Positions 33,796 to 45,997 of a stretch of DNA of 64,000 nt are shown here, piece by piece (the stretch's first letter is position 1; every line of letters begins with the position of its first letter). Below the pieces are notes generated by a model. It was given only the letters and a program-made list of their open reading frames with translations, did not search any database and had not been told where the DNA came from. The position numbers and the translations under genes are program-made. The stretch spans positions 7,177,852 to 7,241,851 of the forward strand of contig OX637350.1 in NCBI GenBank assembly GCA_951799405.1. Direction: 5' to 3'. Origin of the DNA: Agapetus fuscipes (taxonomy: Eukaryota > Arthropoda > Insecta > Trichoptera > Glossosomatidae).

Positions 33796-34270
33796 ATCAA
33801 TTTCGGGATGATTTATTAGCTAAGTGCTGCTTTTGTCTGAATCATACTCCTTGACTGAAAGGTTGGTACGAGGCTGACCACCCGTGCTGTAAAAATCGGT
33901 TCACTTTTGCCAATGCCACCCCGGTTCAGGGAACGGCGGCAGGAGTTGCAAGGTTTATGTCCATGTGAGGTTTTCTTTATTTGTATGCACACATGCAGAA
34001 TGTGTAGGCGCGAACCTACATGTGCCTGTCTGTAGGCATGCATTTCATATGAGCTTTAAATGCTTACATATCCTTGCAGCTTAGATTATAGATTATAGAT
34101 AGATACCTCAAGAACTTTCCTTTTAGTTGTTCTGTGCTAGTTTTTACCAATTTCACGAGTCAGAATTAAGTTCCTTAGGGCTGAAAGACCCTTTGTGACC
34201 GGTATTTTTATAAAGGTAGATATATCTTTAATCCAGAAAATAGCATTTTTGAATATTAACTGTCGATTTT
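33796..34270 (-). repeat. Family B SINE interrupted by a family A copy
   Basis: The SINE 3' end (GGGATGATTTATTAGCTAAG, TGCTGCTTTT) stops at about 33848. The rest (GACCCTTTGTGACCGG, ATAAAGGTAGATAT, CAGAAAATAGCATTTTTGAA) resumes after 34103. The inserted piece is a complete family A copy, so family A was active after this SINE landed. Confidence 0.6.
33849..34102 (+). repeat. Family A repeat copy, inserted in a family B SINE
   Basis: From CCTTGACTGAAAGGTTGGTA to TTAGATTATAGATTATAG. All family landmarks are present. Confidence 0.8.
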
Positions 34271-34934
34271 CCATAATCCACATTGAGCCCAATACGAGTC
34301 CATAACGTTAACCGATATATTACGACTGGTGAAGCACTTTGATGTGAAAATATTTGTAGAAAATATAATGATATGTACCTTAAAGGTAAAACTGAATAAG
34401 TGGCATATGAAGCTAACATGGGTTTCTTAGATAAATGCACCTTCTTCCTATTTTCTACGAGAGAAAACACAAAAAAGTGAAAATCTGTAATTTTACCTTT
34501 TTCATAAGCGTTTCCCTCAAATCAGTAAATCAGCACTAATCCTGTTTTATCTGTAAGGTGGCGATATGAGTTTTTTTTTATTATGTGCATACTTAAATAA
34601 TTATACAACCCATTAAAATAACAACAATAAAAAATAAAAAATCACAGATTTTTTCCTTTCAAACAATTTCGAATCGAGCTGAAGATCTTAATGCAATAAT
34701 TATAAAGATCCAACAAAAAACCGCATTTTTTGCGAACTCCATCAATCTTTATTCTATTTTTGTTTTTGCATTATAAATTAGTCAGGTGTTAATAAACTTT
34801 TTTAATGAACATCCATGAAAAATACCATCCATTTTTTTAACCTAATACTTGCTTTTATATTTTTATGTAAGTTCGAAAAAATATGTATTTTCAAATCATC
34901 GACCACTTGACTTCCTGATAATGACAGCTAAATA

Positions 34935-35270
34935 GCCCAAATTTTAGTATCTTCTACTTCTTCCTCAGACTTTCTGAGTCCACTGCTAGGCGTAAACCTA
35001 CTCCAATCTTCATCATGCCTTTCTATCAACTGCTGTGTTCAACCATCGTGGCCCACAGTTCCATTGATGTTGTCCAGCCATTTGAGATGCGGTCTCCCAA
35101 CTCCCCGTTTGGACATCCTGCGTTGCCGTTGGATTATCTTTTTCGGCCACTTATCATAGCCCACTTTACAATGGCCATGCGTTGAACGTCATCTGTGACC
35201 CCAGTGTTTCTACAAAACTCCTCTTTGGAAACCTTTTCGCTGAGGCTGATTCCCAACACCCTCCTTGAAT
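34935..35270 (-). pseudogene. LINE reverse transcriptase C-terminal fragment
   Basis: On the minus strand: RVLGISLSEKVSKEEFCR, NTGVTDDVQRMA, then a frame change and an RP-type region, ending near LRLAVDSESLRK. This is the same RT tail type as at 29825, in another diverged copy. Confidence 0.6.
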
Positions 35271-35277
35271 GGCTCTT

Positions 35278-35535
35278 TTTTTATTAAAAAAATAGATTTG
35301 TGAAGATGAATTCAATACCCCAACCTATTCTGCCTGGCCAGAAACAGGTATTTATATCATCAATCAATAATTCATTTTATTTTATTTTAATTTATTATTA
35401 ATGAATTACCCAATGGCATCTGTTGAATCAAGATCAAAGTTATGATCAAATAACCCAACCGGGGATCGAACCAACGTTATTCTATTCCAAATTCGCTAGA
35501 AAGATTAGCCATTTGACTGCCTCGGTCATAACACC
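35278..35535 (-). repeat. Family D tRNA-derived SINE
   Basis: Minus strand: GGTTCGATCCCCGG (B box), GATTCAACAGATGCC, CTGGCCAGGCAGAATAGG, AATTCATCTTCACAAATC. A TTATTTTA-rich piece is inserted in the body (about 35360-35400). Confidence 0.7.
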
Positions 35536-36077
35536 TCTTTGGCTGGTCCTCAGTTTGTTGGTTTGATACTGGAAGCACGGATAACTCATAGACCCTACGT
35601 TTTAGGGTAATAGGCATTTTTGGTTTAATGTGTATGCACCGATAATTTTCACTCGGTTTATCGTCAAACGTATGCAGCAAAGCATATATTTTGCTTCAAT
35701 TAATTATGGAAAGAGATAAGTAGTCTCTAATCAATAGCACTAACTATGTTCATTTATGGTAAACGATGATATTAGTAATAAGTTAATAACTTGTACTCTT
35801 TTATAAGGATGAATTTCTGTGTCATCCTCATCCGTATAATTCAGGTTAAATAATCAAAAAACAGGTTTGCTCGATACCGTTCCCATGTTAAAAAAACGAC
35901 GCTAGCAGTTTTTTTTAGAACATCACGCGACCGTGTTGATACGTGTAAATACCAAGAAAATGCGATGGGAAAAATAAGAAAAGTTAAAAATCAAGGAGGG
36001 CAATTTTTTTTCTAATCTAGATGGAAAAACGGTACGCAAAAATACGAGTGCGTATGAAAAACATATCATGTCGGCTC

Positions 36078-36285
36078 CCTTGACTTATAAATTGATATGA
36101 GCCTGAAAACAAATACTTCAAAAAATGTTTTTACTGTTTCCAATACAATCCCTGTTTCATAAGAATACAGAAAGCATTGCAGGGTGTATGTTTTCGCGGT
36201 TTGTTTTCCATTTTGTGAGTTGGTGTGTATTTGCATCAATACGTACCTACTTAACATTATGAGCGGGTTTTTACGGATATCTTTT
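36078..36285 (+). repeat. Family A repeat copy (diverged)
   Basis: CCTTGACTTATAAATTGATA, CCCTGTTTCATAAGAATAC and GGTGTATGTTTTCGCGG keep the family order, but the copy is old and lacks the tail. Confidence 0.55.
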
Positions 36286-36859
36286 TTTTCATAAGCAATA
36301 ATAATCGATAAAGATACAGCATTAATACAAAAACTGATAATTTATGCTACAACAATAATTATTCAAATAAAAAGTTACTGTTGCTTTATGTCTCTTCCAA
36401 TAATGCAATCGATGTATTCCTATTATCAACTTTCCCCTACTCATTCAGCACGCGTACATTTAGGCGAGTATTAAATATGAATCTTTAATGTGAACATATT
36501 TTCTTAGCTTCGATTATTGATAACAGATAGACCTTCATTTTTTCTCTTTAATAAAAAAAAAGTTATTTATTCTTATTTTTTGCGTTGACTGGCTATATTT
36601 TTTTTGCTGTATGAATTCCCATGAGCATTATTTGTAGTCATATGAGCGCGCCTAGTTTATAGGTAGGTGCCTGAGTAATTGTGTTATTGGTTATAATTTA
36701 TTAGACACTGTATATAGGTAAACCATCCTTCTATTAATAATGAAAAAATACACCATGACTCATCACACAGTGTTCATACTTTTAATTGCTCACTTTACCT
36801 TCTTGTTAAATTTCAACCATAAGTTATAAGTCCTCCATCATTATAAACTATGGAATATA

Positions 36860-37109
36860 TTATATTATCTAAGTCGCAAATGTATATAAGCATTTAAAAT
36901 TCATATTAAATGCATGCTCATAAACAGACACGTGTAAGTTCACGCTTTCAAATGATGCATGTGTACAGTGTACTTACAATTCAAAAACCTCAAATGAACG
37001 TAGGCCCTCCAACTATTTCCGACCTTCCCTGAAACAGGGGTGACATTAGCAAAGTGAACCATTTTCTACAGCATAGGTGGTCAGCCGCATACCAACTTAT
37101 AAGTCAAGG
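36860..37109 (-). repeat. Family A repeat copy
   Basis: Complete minus-strand copy ending CCAACTTATAAGTCAAGG at 37092-37109. The block AGCATAGGTGGTCAGCCGCA is typical. Confidence 0.8.
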
Positions 37110-37157
37110 AAAATGAGATAGAAAAATATGAATGACATAAATAAATATACAGAAAAT

Positions 37158-37422
37158 ACGGTCCGTAGTCAAGTGATAACGTTTCGGACTCGTAAATTGC
37201 AGGTCTAGGGCTGGAATCCTGGTGGAGCACAAAATATTTGAAATTGAATATTTCATAAATACTCTCCGCTGGTTTGAAAATTTCATCTGCCTTTACGCAG
37301 ACACCTGTCTTCAAAAGTGCATCCCAGGTGCCTTTCAGCAACTGGGCCTTACTTGAAAATTGGCGCTTTCTATAACGACGACCAAGCGTGTAGGGGTTCG
37401 CCCGCCAAATAAATCATCCGTA
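37158..37422 (+). repeat. Family B tRNA-derived SINE
   Basis: GGTCCGTAGTCAAGTGATAA (A-box region), CTGGAATCCTGGTGGAGCAC (decayed B box), ACTCTCCGCTGG, ACTGGGCCTTACTTGA, GACGACCAAGCG, and the 3' end CCGCCAAATAAATCATCCG. Confidence 0.75.
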
Positions 37423-38208
37423 CATAGATACCTAAAATGTTGTTAGGTCCCCTAGAACTGTGAAAATTTTGTAAATTTGCCGTGTTCTCTGACTCAATCG
37501 CTGAATTGTTTTTGTTTTTTTGAAAGAAGGTTATATTCCAAGCATATGAAATATATAATTTAATAAAAAAAAACACGCACATAAATAGTAAATAAATTAA
37601 ATAATGACTGACTCACCTACATTTCTTACATTGTAATTTTAAGGCAAGCATCTCAATTTATAATTGTTTTGTAACTTGTAACCCGGCCAGCACGCAGGCC
37701 ACGAGTTCGTGATGACTGATTTAGACTTTAGTGAGAGAATTAATTATCAACGTGCATTATTTTAAGTTTTAATTATGGCAACATCGTCTACAATGCTAAA
37801 ACACTTTAATGATCTGAACATTTTTTTGTTTTGCACATAATGTTCATCTTTTTCTTTGAAAATATTAATTTCGGCTTACTTTTATTATCCCTAGAAAATT
37901 TAAAAAAAAAAATCTTTTATGTAAAAATGAATGTCGTTCGTTGGTAACAGCATCAATCGAGAAAGTCTGAATCGTTTTGGAACACGTTTTATTGCATCGA
38001 ATCTTTTTCTTTGAAAATATTCATTCGATATACTTTTATTATCCCTCGAATTTTTTTTTTGTTTTTTACGTATAAACTACAAGCTACATAAAATTTGTGT
38101 TCAAAAAGTTATGCTTGTATGTAATTTCGTGCTGTAATAATTTTGAAACTTTGTAACACAAAGAAAATCTGAATGGTAAAAATAATAAAGAAACATAAAC
38201 TTGTTGAA

Positions 38209-38708
38209 TAAGAGTTTTAGGCCGTTTGTCCACCGCACGCCGTCACCGTCACATCACCGAGAACGAGATGACGGCGCCGCAGTAGCGGTACATGTAATGT
38301 ATTTATGTATTGCCTGGTTATAGGCAATACAATACATAACCTATAACCAGCGAAATCGGTCGCGGTGGACAAACGATCGCCGTCACATCAATTAAACTCG
38401 GCCCGAAATAATCTCGTTCTCGGTGACGTGACGGTGACGGCGTGCGGTGGACAAACGGCCAGGCTTACACGGCCGGCTGATGACGCTGGAGAGATGTTTT
38501 CCGGGATCTGTTGCCGTGGTCTGTGGGAGCTGGAGCTTCCGGACATTTCGCCCATTTCTACGATTATTTTTTCATCACAGTTCTCATCAAGATCATCTTC
38601 ATCATCATACTTCACGCTGAAGAAGCCCACCTTAGAAATGGGCGAAACGTCCGGAAGCTCCAGCTCCCACAGACCACGGTAACAGATCCCGGAAAACATC
38701 ACTCCAGC
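38209..38708. mobile_element. Foldback element carrying a nested MITE
   Basis: The outer element starts near AATAAGAGTTTTAG and continues after the nested MITE with GCTTACACGGCCGGCTGATG. Its main inverted arms are about 77 bp, GCTGGAGAGATGTTTTCCGG at 38485 against CCGGAAAACATCACTCCAGC ending at 38708. CATAAACTTGTTG occurs just outside both ends (38196-38208 and about 38708-38720), a possible target duplication. A second, internally deleted copy is at 45400-45557. Confidence 0.7.
38220..38460. mobile_element. MITE, copy 1 (GGCCGTTTGTCC ends)
   Basis: 241 bp with about 50-bp inverted repeats differing at one base: GGCCGTTTGTCCACCGCACG at the left, CGTGCGGTGGACAAACGGCC at the right. Very CpG-rich. 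Its insertion inside GTTTTAG/GCTTACAC is shown by the uninterrupted version at 45405-45420. Confidence 0.85.
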
Positions 38709-38714
38709 ATAAAC

Positions 38715-38910
38715 TTGTTGGTTGGACTGACCACCCATAACGTAAAAATTGGTTCACGTTTGTCAATATTACCTTCAGCTGTTTCTGTTTCAGGAAAAGG
38801 CGGCAAAAGTAAGTCGCAGAGTTTGTTTTCATTTAGGTTTCGGGTAATATTTTATAAGAACACAATATGCTGCACGTTTAACTTACCCGTGTTTTCTTGT
38901 GAGCAATTTA
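38715..38910 (+). repeat. Family A repeat copy (diverged)
   Basis: GACTGACCACCCATAACG, TTGGTTCACGTTTGTCAAT, GTTTCAGGAAAAGGCGGCAA, TTGTTTTCATTTAGG and ATGCTGCACG keep the family order. It is cut at the right by MITE copy 2. Confidence 0.6.
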
Positions 38911-38968
38911 TCATTGAACGCGCCAAACTTTGCTACCTTTCCCTGAAAGTAACAGGCGTAGCATTATA

Positions 38969-39190
38969 GGCCGTCGCCGCCGTCACCGAGAACGAGATTA
39001 TTTCGGGCCGGGTTTAATTTATGTGACGGCGATCGTTTGTCCACCGAGACCGATTTCGCTGGTTATAGCTTATGTATTGTATTGCCCATAACTAGGCAAT
39101 ACAATAAATACATTACATGTACCGCTACTTCGGCGCCGTCATCTCGTTCCCGGTGACGTGACGGTGACGGCGTGCGGTGGACAAACGGCC
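38969..39190. mobile_element. MITE, copy 2 (opposite orientation)
   Basis: Same interior as copy 1 in inverse order, ending CGTGCGGTGGACAAACGGCC at 39190. The left arm lost about 13 bases (GGCCGTCGCCGCCGTCACC). TA lies on both sides. The two copies enclose the foldback element and a family A remnant. Confidence 0.8.
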
Positions 39191-40500
39191 TAAGGTGTTC
39201 AAAAGAAGACGGTTAAAAACCAACTATAAACGCTTTTACAGGAACTCGCCCTTTACTCTCCTACTGTTTCGACCTTATGGGTGGTCAACCTCACACCAAT
39301 CCACTAATTGCAAGTAGGTACATAATGTACGCACAAACGCGGTAAATTTAAAATACCTAATCGTTCTATGACTACTATACAGTGATACCTCAAGTTACGA
39401 GTTTAATTTGTTACGTAACCTTGCTATCTGAAATCAATTTTCCCCATTAGAATTAATAGAAATGCCATTAATCCGTTCCAGCCCCATAAATGCTACGCCC
39501 AATTGTTTTTATATTTTAAAAAATGTACAAACATAATAATATAGAATGTAAAAAAAAATAAACTGGTTTTTATAAAGTGTACAATGTACATACTTTATTA
39601 TAAAGTGTATTTGTATTTTCTTCCTCCCTTTCAGAATGCCGCCGAAATGAGTAAGGCAAGTGTCGAAAATAGCTCCAATGCACTTTTTCGGAGAGTTTCT
39701 TTTCTACGATCTTTTCTACGGTTTTTTACTCGTATCTCAAATTTTGCTCGTACTTAAAAAAAAACTTCGCTCGCTCGACAGCTCGTATCTCAAATAACTC
39801 GTATGTTAGGGCATTCGTATCTTGATGTACCACTGTATTTTTCTCTGCACTACTGAGTGTTATGGCATATTCATCTTCTACTTGGAAAAATATTACACAA
39901 TATTACGGACTACGTAAGTACGGCTATAGCGCAATACTCCAGGCATAAAACTTGACGTTGACATTTTATCAAGAATATTAAGAAAATAAAACACTCTCTA
40001 GATGTGCTTCCTTACTTTACATATTTTTTGTAAACGAAGAGTTTTACACTCGGCGAAAGTGCAGTTAGATGATGAAGTTACAATTACAGAAATGTTTTCT
40101 TTGCTCGGTTCAGTGCGCGCCTTCTCTCTCTCACACCTGCCTGGTTTGATTTAAAAAACATGGCTTCACTTTCTACCATGCTCACGTCTCACCGGAAAAT
40201 GAAATTGGTGAACAAGCTAACCTACATTTGCGCCTAAACACGGCGCTAGCAGGTAGCATTGTTTATATCACATACAAACTTGTTTACAAACAAATTCTAT
40301 CATTTGCATAAAAAAATATTCATTCAATGACTCCTACCTGAATTCATAGGATAGTAAAAAGTGAAAACTTCAGACTTTACTTTTAGCCAATATTTGTCTA
40401 TCTTATTTTTACTTTAATGTAGTGTTTTAATTTTGTTACTAAGACGACTAAAACGTATATTTTTTTATTAATAATACAAAAGTAACAAATAGACAAAACA
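39191..40500. other. Intergenic stretch with a family A scrap
   Basis: CTTATGGGTGGTCAACCTCA and CACCAATCCAC at 39271-39305 are a remnant of the first 40 bases of family A, minus strand. The remainder holds CTCGTATCTCAAAT-type repeats (about 39727-39830) and no exon. Confidence 0.4.
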
Positions 40501-40507
40501 AAGTTTA

Positions 40508-40660
40508 TCTTCATGAGTTGACTTATTTCCTTGCGCGTTTTCGGTATTATCACACCATTATCAACCGGTGCTCTCTTGACAATTTGTTTTTGAAGTTGTT
40601 CTCTTGATAATGGTGTGATAGCACCGAAAGCGCTCGAGGAAATAAATCAACTCGTGAAGA
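40508..40660. repeat. Foldback MITE-like hairpin
   Basis: Arms of about 57 bp, TCTTCATGAGTTGACTTATT against AATAAATCAACTCGTGAAGA, with TATTATCACACCATTATCAA against TTGATAATGGTGTGATAG, around a loop of about 40 bases. A few mismatches. Confidence 0.7.
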
Positions 40661-41500
40661 AGACTTACTTTTATTTTACCATAATAAATATAAAATTAAC
40701 CTTCACAGTGTCAATACACCCTTAAACTCTTTTTCTTTTTTATTATTTTGTGTCGATACAATGCCCTGAGGATATATAACATTGCGTTAAATAAAAAACA
40801 GAAAAAATTAAAAACAGAAAAAAAATGGTTAATAGTTTTCCTGAAGGAATTCGAGAACATGGGAATGATTACAAGTCTTTTGAAATTCATTTCAAGTGTA
40901 GAAGCAAAGGTTATTTTCAAACGTGCAATTCAGTAATTTCATAGTTTGTATAAAATTTAAAACGTCTAGAACTAACCTAATTTTTAGCTTTTTAATTACT
41001 TTTTCATCAGGTATTTTTTTCTAAATACATGTATGCGATACCATAGCGTGTATTTTCTAACAATACTAAATATGAACTAACTCGTGCATCTTTTTTCTCA
41101 ACAGTTAAGTCTGTACGTGGGAATTTGCTAAATAAATATGACGAAAGATTCTCCGAATAATTTAAACAATAAATCTTTATTTTAAATTCATTTGATGGGT
41201 ACAAAAAATAAAAATCGTGATGTGTAGAAAAAAATCTAGTAATTATGACGGACGGAGTGGAAATACTGACGGCAGTACAATAGGAAAAAACACCTGCTAA
41301 AGATGGCGTGACCTCCGACCAACCTAGACTCGAATCACATCAGCAAATAAATTCCTATTTATTCTCCAATAACAGTAGGTACCTAGCGTGTTCCAACCAT
41401 GGAGGAAAGTTTCTATACACAAGTTGGATTTGTAAACCTATTTATTTTAACTAAAGAAGGGTCCAGTTTTACGTCAAGCATTTGACAAGCTACGTGCTCC

Positions 41501-41738
41501 TTGAGGTTAGTATGAGGTTGACCCCCGTGCTGTAAAAAATGGTTCATTTATGCCAATGCCACCCCCGTTTTCAAGGAAATGCGGCAGGAGTTGTAAAGTT
41601 TATGTTCATTTGAGTTTTTTTATTTGTATGCACACATGTAGAATGTGTAGACGCGAACCTACATGTGCTTGTCTGTGGGCATGCATTTAATATGAGCCAT
41701 GTTAACATATCTTTGCATCTTAGATTATAGATTATTAT
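41501..41738 (+). repeat. Family A repeat copy
   Basis: CTCCTTGAGGTTAGTATGAG to CTTAGATTATAGATTATTATAG, with most landmarks and the characteristic GCATGCATTTAATATGAGC. Confidence 0.75.
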
Positions 41739-44099
41739 AGATTTAAGTGAAATGGGAGTTTCGTGCTACCAAATGATTAAGAAGTTCTGAAACAAAACTT
41801 AGTTCTCTTTCATGAAATGTTTGAATATTATTTACTTGATTGCCATCTTCACAGGATCTTTTGGGAGAGTAGAAATTTTACGTTTTCTGAAAATTTAATC
41901 AAAGTTAATTTAGCGCCTTAGCCAGGCATAGGGAGCATCGATTTCAGGAGTTTCATTTTTATAAAAGAAGATAGATACAAAATATGCAAATAATTCATTC
42001 CTTAGTTTTATGCGACAGATATTAAAATAACGCGAATAAATGGTTATCCGATGAGACATCAAACTTTAAAGGATCTAGCTTGAGAATAATCTATACGTTT
42101 TCTCATAATTTGATCAAAATCTGTTTAACATTGTAACCAGTCTTCAAATTTTTTTTTTATAAGAATAGATACACGAATAATAGATAGTGAACAGACGATG
42201 CGGCCGCAATATACATGCAATGGCTTCCTCAAGGACAATCAAATTAGACAATCATAACTCATACGTGTGGTCAATAACAGGGCCGAAGCAAAAACTTTAC
42301 GTATAAACTCAACCATGGCGTTTTTTTTTATCTTAAAAAAAGTATGTTAACCGAAACAGCCTCTCTAATGAGCGTTTAAGTTTTTATATATTTTTAGGTT
42401 AACGCTGTGATTGTGATTGAACGTAATGCTTTATACTTGAGGGAAAGGTGAAGAACAAATAGACAGCGTGAGTTAATATTTAATAACAGGTGAGACTTAA
42501 TTATTAGGTTTGGATACGTCGCAAGCTCATTGTGCAGTTGGGCAGATCATCATGTGCCTAGGCGTTTTTTTTTAATATTTCGTTAAATTCAACAAAATTT
42601 CAATCTTTTATACTTATTCAGCCACTTCTTATCCACTGCTGGACATAGGCCTCCCCCATATCTCTCCAGGCGTCTCTATCCTGGAGGATCAGCAAAGGAG
42701 GATCTCTCTAGGATGGGGAAGTTCTTCAATCTTTTATAAACCGCGTTAAATACTAGGAATATATTATATAGAAATATTACTCAAATTAAAAGGAAGTAGG
42801 AATGACCAAGTATCACTAAGCCAAGATATCAGGGGAAAGCGTAGACCGAATCATACTTTCCCCCCATACTTTTTATTTTTTACTCTAATTTAAAATCAAT
42901 TTTAAATTTACATGATGTACGAGTATACCACGTTACAATGGCATTTAAATATATGAACAGATTTAAAAATATCAAAAAAATATCGTCTACAACTCAATAG
43001 TTAGAAACCTTACAAAATGTGACATAATTATAATACTATCCATGTACTCGATTTTTTAAAGTTTATTCAAAGCTAAAAGATAAAATGAATCATGTAAAAA
43101 TAAAACACAAAGTTTGTGTTCCCGAGCTGATTTATTGTATATTTTTACATATTTATTTATAATTTTTACAAAGTTAATTTAACATCAATCTTTACAATGT
43201 CAATACACAAACACGCACAGTAGCGCAAATTTCAAGTTATATTTAGTAATTTTACGAAAAGCTAAAACACACTCATAATAGCCATACGTGCAATATTAAA
43301 TTAACTACATATCTTCCAGCCGCACATAATGATGTGTTAACTGGACAAATGGTCATTTGATGAAGCGCCCAGGCACATTGTAATCCGCCCAATTCCACGA
43401 TCAACTTTTACAACTAGTTGGCCGGCTTGCAAGTGAAGGGGGATCCTTGAGGCTAATATCAAAATGTACATCACTTGTTCGCAATTGTTGTGAAAATATT
43501 TTTATTGTAACCAATGCCAACAACACCAGCCAACGTGGGCCCTATTTCGTGCTCTCAAATAAATAAATAATTAAAATCAAATCAAAAACGCACCTCATGC
43601 ATTGTAAATGGTCGTGTCGATTTATATTGATTTTATTTTATTCATAAATCTGCGGCAAATAATAAGTAATCATTAATCAACATAATTCTTAACTAAAAAA
43701 CTTATAGGAACAAATACGAATGTCTGTCTATTACAAGATAAGAAGATGATTTCCTACATCTGGCTTTTATTTTTATAACTCATAATATTTTCACGTACAA
43801 CTTTTAATGCTTCGTATGTCAATGCCTCAAAACCTTGAATTCTTCAAGAAGTTATATTCAATAACCAGATCTTCATAGTTACAAAAAACGAGAGCCTCGT
43901 CTTTCTAGCACAGGGAAAACTCAATTTCAACAAAATTGTTAGCGTAAGGCTGCTGAGCTCTAACCTACGAAAATATAGTTTTCTTAAAACAACGCTTCAT
44001 TGTTTTAAATAAACCGATAACAATGGAATCGGAACAAAAATGTCTCATAAAAATTGCGACGTCATCCCGTCAGTTTATAAACTTAAAAAAGCACTTTTT
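41739..44099. other. AT-rich intergenic stretch
   Basis: Contains GCGCCTTAGCCAGGCATAGG-type text (41921-41945), also seen at 7635 and 18836, suggesting an old dispersed repeat. A short LINE-like block lies at 42620-42715 (CCACTGCTGGACATAGGCCT). No exon seen. Confidence 0.4.
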
Positions 44100-44450
44100 T
44101 CTTCAATGAGATCATAAGTTAATATTTTATTTAAAGCGTCGTTTCATGATGTAGTCACTCCAAGGGCGCTTGTGCAAATGAGGCCAGAAATTTGCTTGTC
44201 TTCAGCGCATTTCGTAACTCTCCATGGTCCTCTATTTCTCTCACATGATGAGGCAGGTGGTTCCAGGGCAGAGGACCAGCAACTGCAAATGTACGCTCTC
44301 TAAGCATTGAGTCCTGTTCAATTTTCGAACCGAAAAAACAAATTTGGAACTCTTTTCCGACTTCATTGGCATAAACGTGCGACTATGATTAGTCTGTAAG
44401 ATATTAGGTAGATTTATGAACAGAGAGCTGTAGTCCCTGTTAGATTAGTC
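44100..44450 (-). pseudogene. CR1-like LINE 3'-end fragment
   Basis: On the minus strand a frame reads QDSMLRERTFAVAGPLPWNH, LPHHVREIEDHGELRNALKT and SKFLASFAQAPLE, then a stop. This is the RT C-terminus pattern (R.RSF.VA.P..WN.LP..R......FK..LK). Upstream the frame is broken by stops. The same 3' end appears at 21655. Confidence 0.65.
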
Positions 44451-45399
44451 CTATCAATGCGCTATTGGCTATTGCTACTCGAGCGACCATTGACTGGCAG
44501 GAAGTCGTTTAAGAAGTTATGATTTTTTCAATTAACAGCGATTTGACGTCTGTGGGGGGAGAAGATTGCATTGTCTAGTTGCTGCAAACAAAGAATAGGT
44601 ACACTTTGATGAATTGTATTTAAAGAACACATTTTCTTATCCAGTGATTAGCGTCTGCCTCAAGGCTCTTCCTGACGTCCATTACCATTTGTTTAGTGCA
44701 CCAAGCTTAACACTTACAATGATTAAAAATTGTTATTGTGTTTATTTCTGTGAACAGGTTTTTCTGATAAATGACACGTTTTTAGAAAAATACTCATGTA
44801 TGTATGTTCAACAGGTTTTTTATGGATTTTTTAGCAGGTTTTTCTCAAAAATGACAGCTTCATTCTTTTTCGCGACTTGTTAAGACGTCATCGCTCTTCA
44901 AATAATTTTAGTCTGCCCACACATCGGAGCCTGACACGCTCAATATTTTTTTTAATCCTCCTGTTGATAAATTGTAGACATGAATCTATAGAGGACAAAA
45001 AGATTACTTTACCACAATACTCGTATCTGTGGCTATTCCGTTACTTAGATCCTCTGTCACATGGATGCTCAAAGCCTGAACGAATCTATCCCATTTGCTT
45101 TCATGTATTTTTAAACATATATTTTTTCTTATGTGGAGAAAATTGGAAGAAGCCTACGTTCAGAAGTGCACTGGGAAAAGCTGAAGAAGAGGAAAATATT
45201 TTTTCTTCTTTAACTCAAACGGTGCACATCCCATGATTTTGCTATCTGTTCATCTGATCCATATACTTTTTCCAAAACGTCCTCCTTTTATATTCACTGT
45301 TTATAATTATCTAATTATTTTTAAGTTTTTCACATTCCAATTTAGATTATTACACATTCGGGTTGCTATGGAAAAGGCAAACAAATAGATTGTTGAATA

Positions 45400-45557
45400 A
45401 GAGTTTTAGGCTTACACGGCCGGCTGATGATGCTGGAGTGATGCTTTCCGGGATCTGTTACCGTGGTCTGAAGAAGCCCATCGTAGAAATGGTCGAAACG
45501 TCCGGAAGCTCCAGCTCCCACAGACCACGGCAACAAATCCCGGAAAGCATCACTCCA
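45400..45557. mobile_element. Foldback element, internally deleted second copy
   Basis: TTGTTGAATAAGAGTTTTAG then GCTTACACGGCCGGCTGATG without the MITE seen in the 38209 copy, then TGCTTTCCGGGATCTGTTAC and, after AAGAAGCCCATC, the inverse arm ending CCGGAAAGCATCACTCCA. The left arm is shortened. It gives the empty-site sequence for the MITE at 38220. Confidence 0.7.
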
Positions 45558-45632
45558 AATACATTGTTATTTGGTCGCTAAGGACTGCAGTCCCTTACAA
45601 GTGTGGCGTTTTCCCACCAAGGCAAAAGTTCC

Positions 45633-45832
45633 NNNNNNNNNNNNNNNNNNNNNNNNNNNNNNNNNNNNNNNNNNNNNNNNNNNNNNNNNNNNNNNNNNNN
45701 NNNNNNNNNNNNNNNNNNNNNNNNNNNNNNNNNNNNNNNNNNNNNNNNNNNNNNNNNNNNNNNNNNNNNNNNNNNNNNNNNNNNNNNNNNNNNNNNNNNN
45801 NNNNNNNNNNNNNNNNNNNNNNNNNNNNNNNN
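45633..45832. other. Assembly gap of 200 N
   Basis: Exactly 200 N, likely a placeholder length. It removes the start of the first visible DUF229 exon. Any open frame drawn across it is an artefact. Confidence 0.99.
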
Positions 45833-45997
45833 CGCGTGCTGGGCGGCGTGCCAGGGCGGCGGGCGCGCTGGCCGCCCTGCTGCTGCTGCCCTCCCTCTAC
45901 CTGCTCAACCGCCCACCCTGCCTCACGCTGCCCCGCCCTAGGCAGGCGGTGACCTACCCCTACACAGAAGTCAACTTCACCCCAGTCAACGAAACCA
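45833..45997 (+). CDS. DUF229 gene, first visible exon (signal anchor)
   Basis: Open from the gap edge. Encodes RAGRRARAAGALAALLLLPS, LYLLNRPPC and on to NFTPVNET; donor GTAAGA at 45998. Arg-rich flank then a hydrophobic helix fits a type II anchor. Very GC-rich, which may explain the assembly gap. Confidence 0.75.

Noticed and set aside
44877..45236. 119-codon plus-strand frame
   Set aside because: No recognisable motif and AT-rich codon use; likely chance or old repeat.
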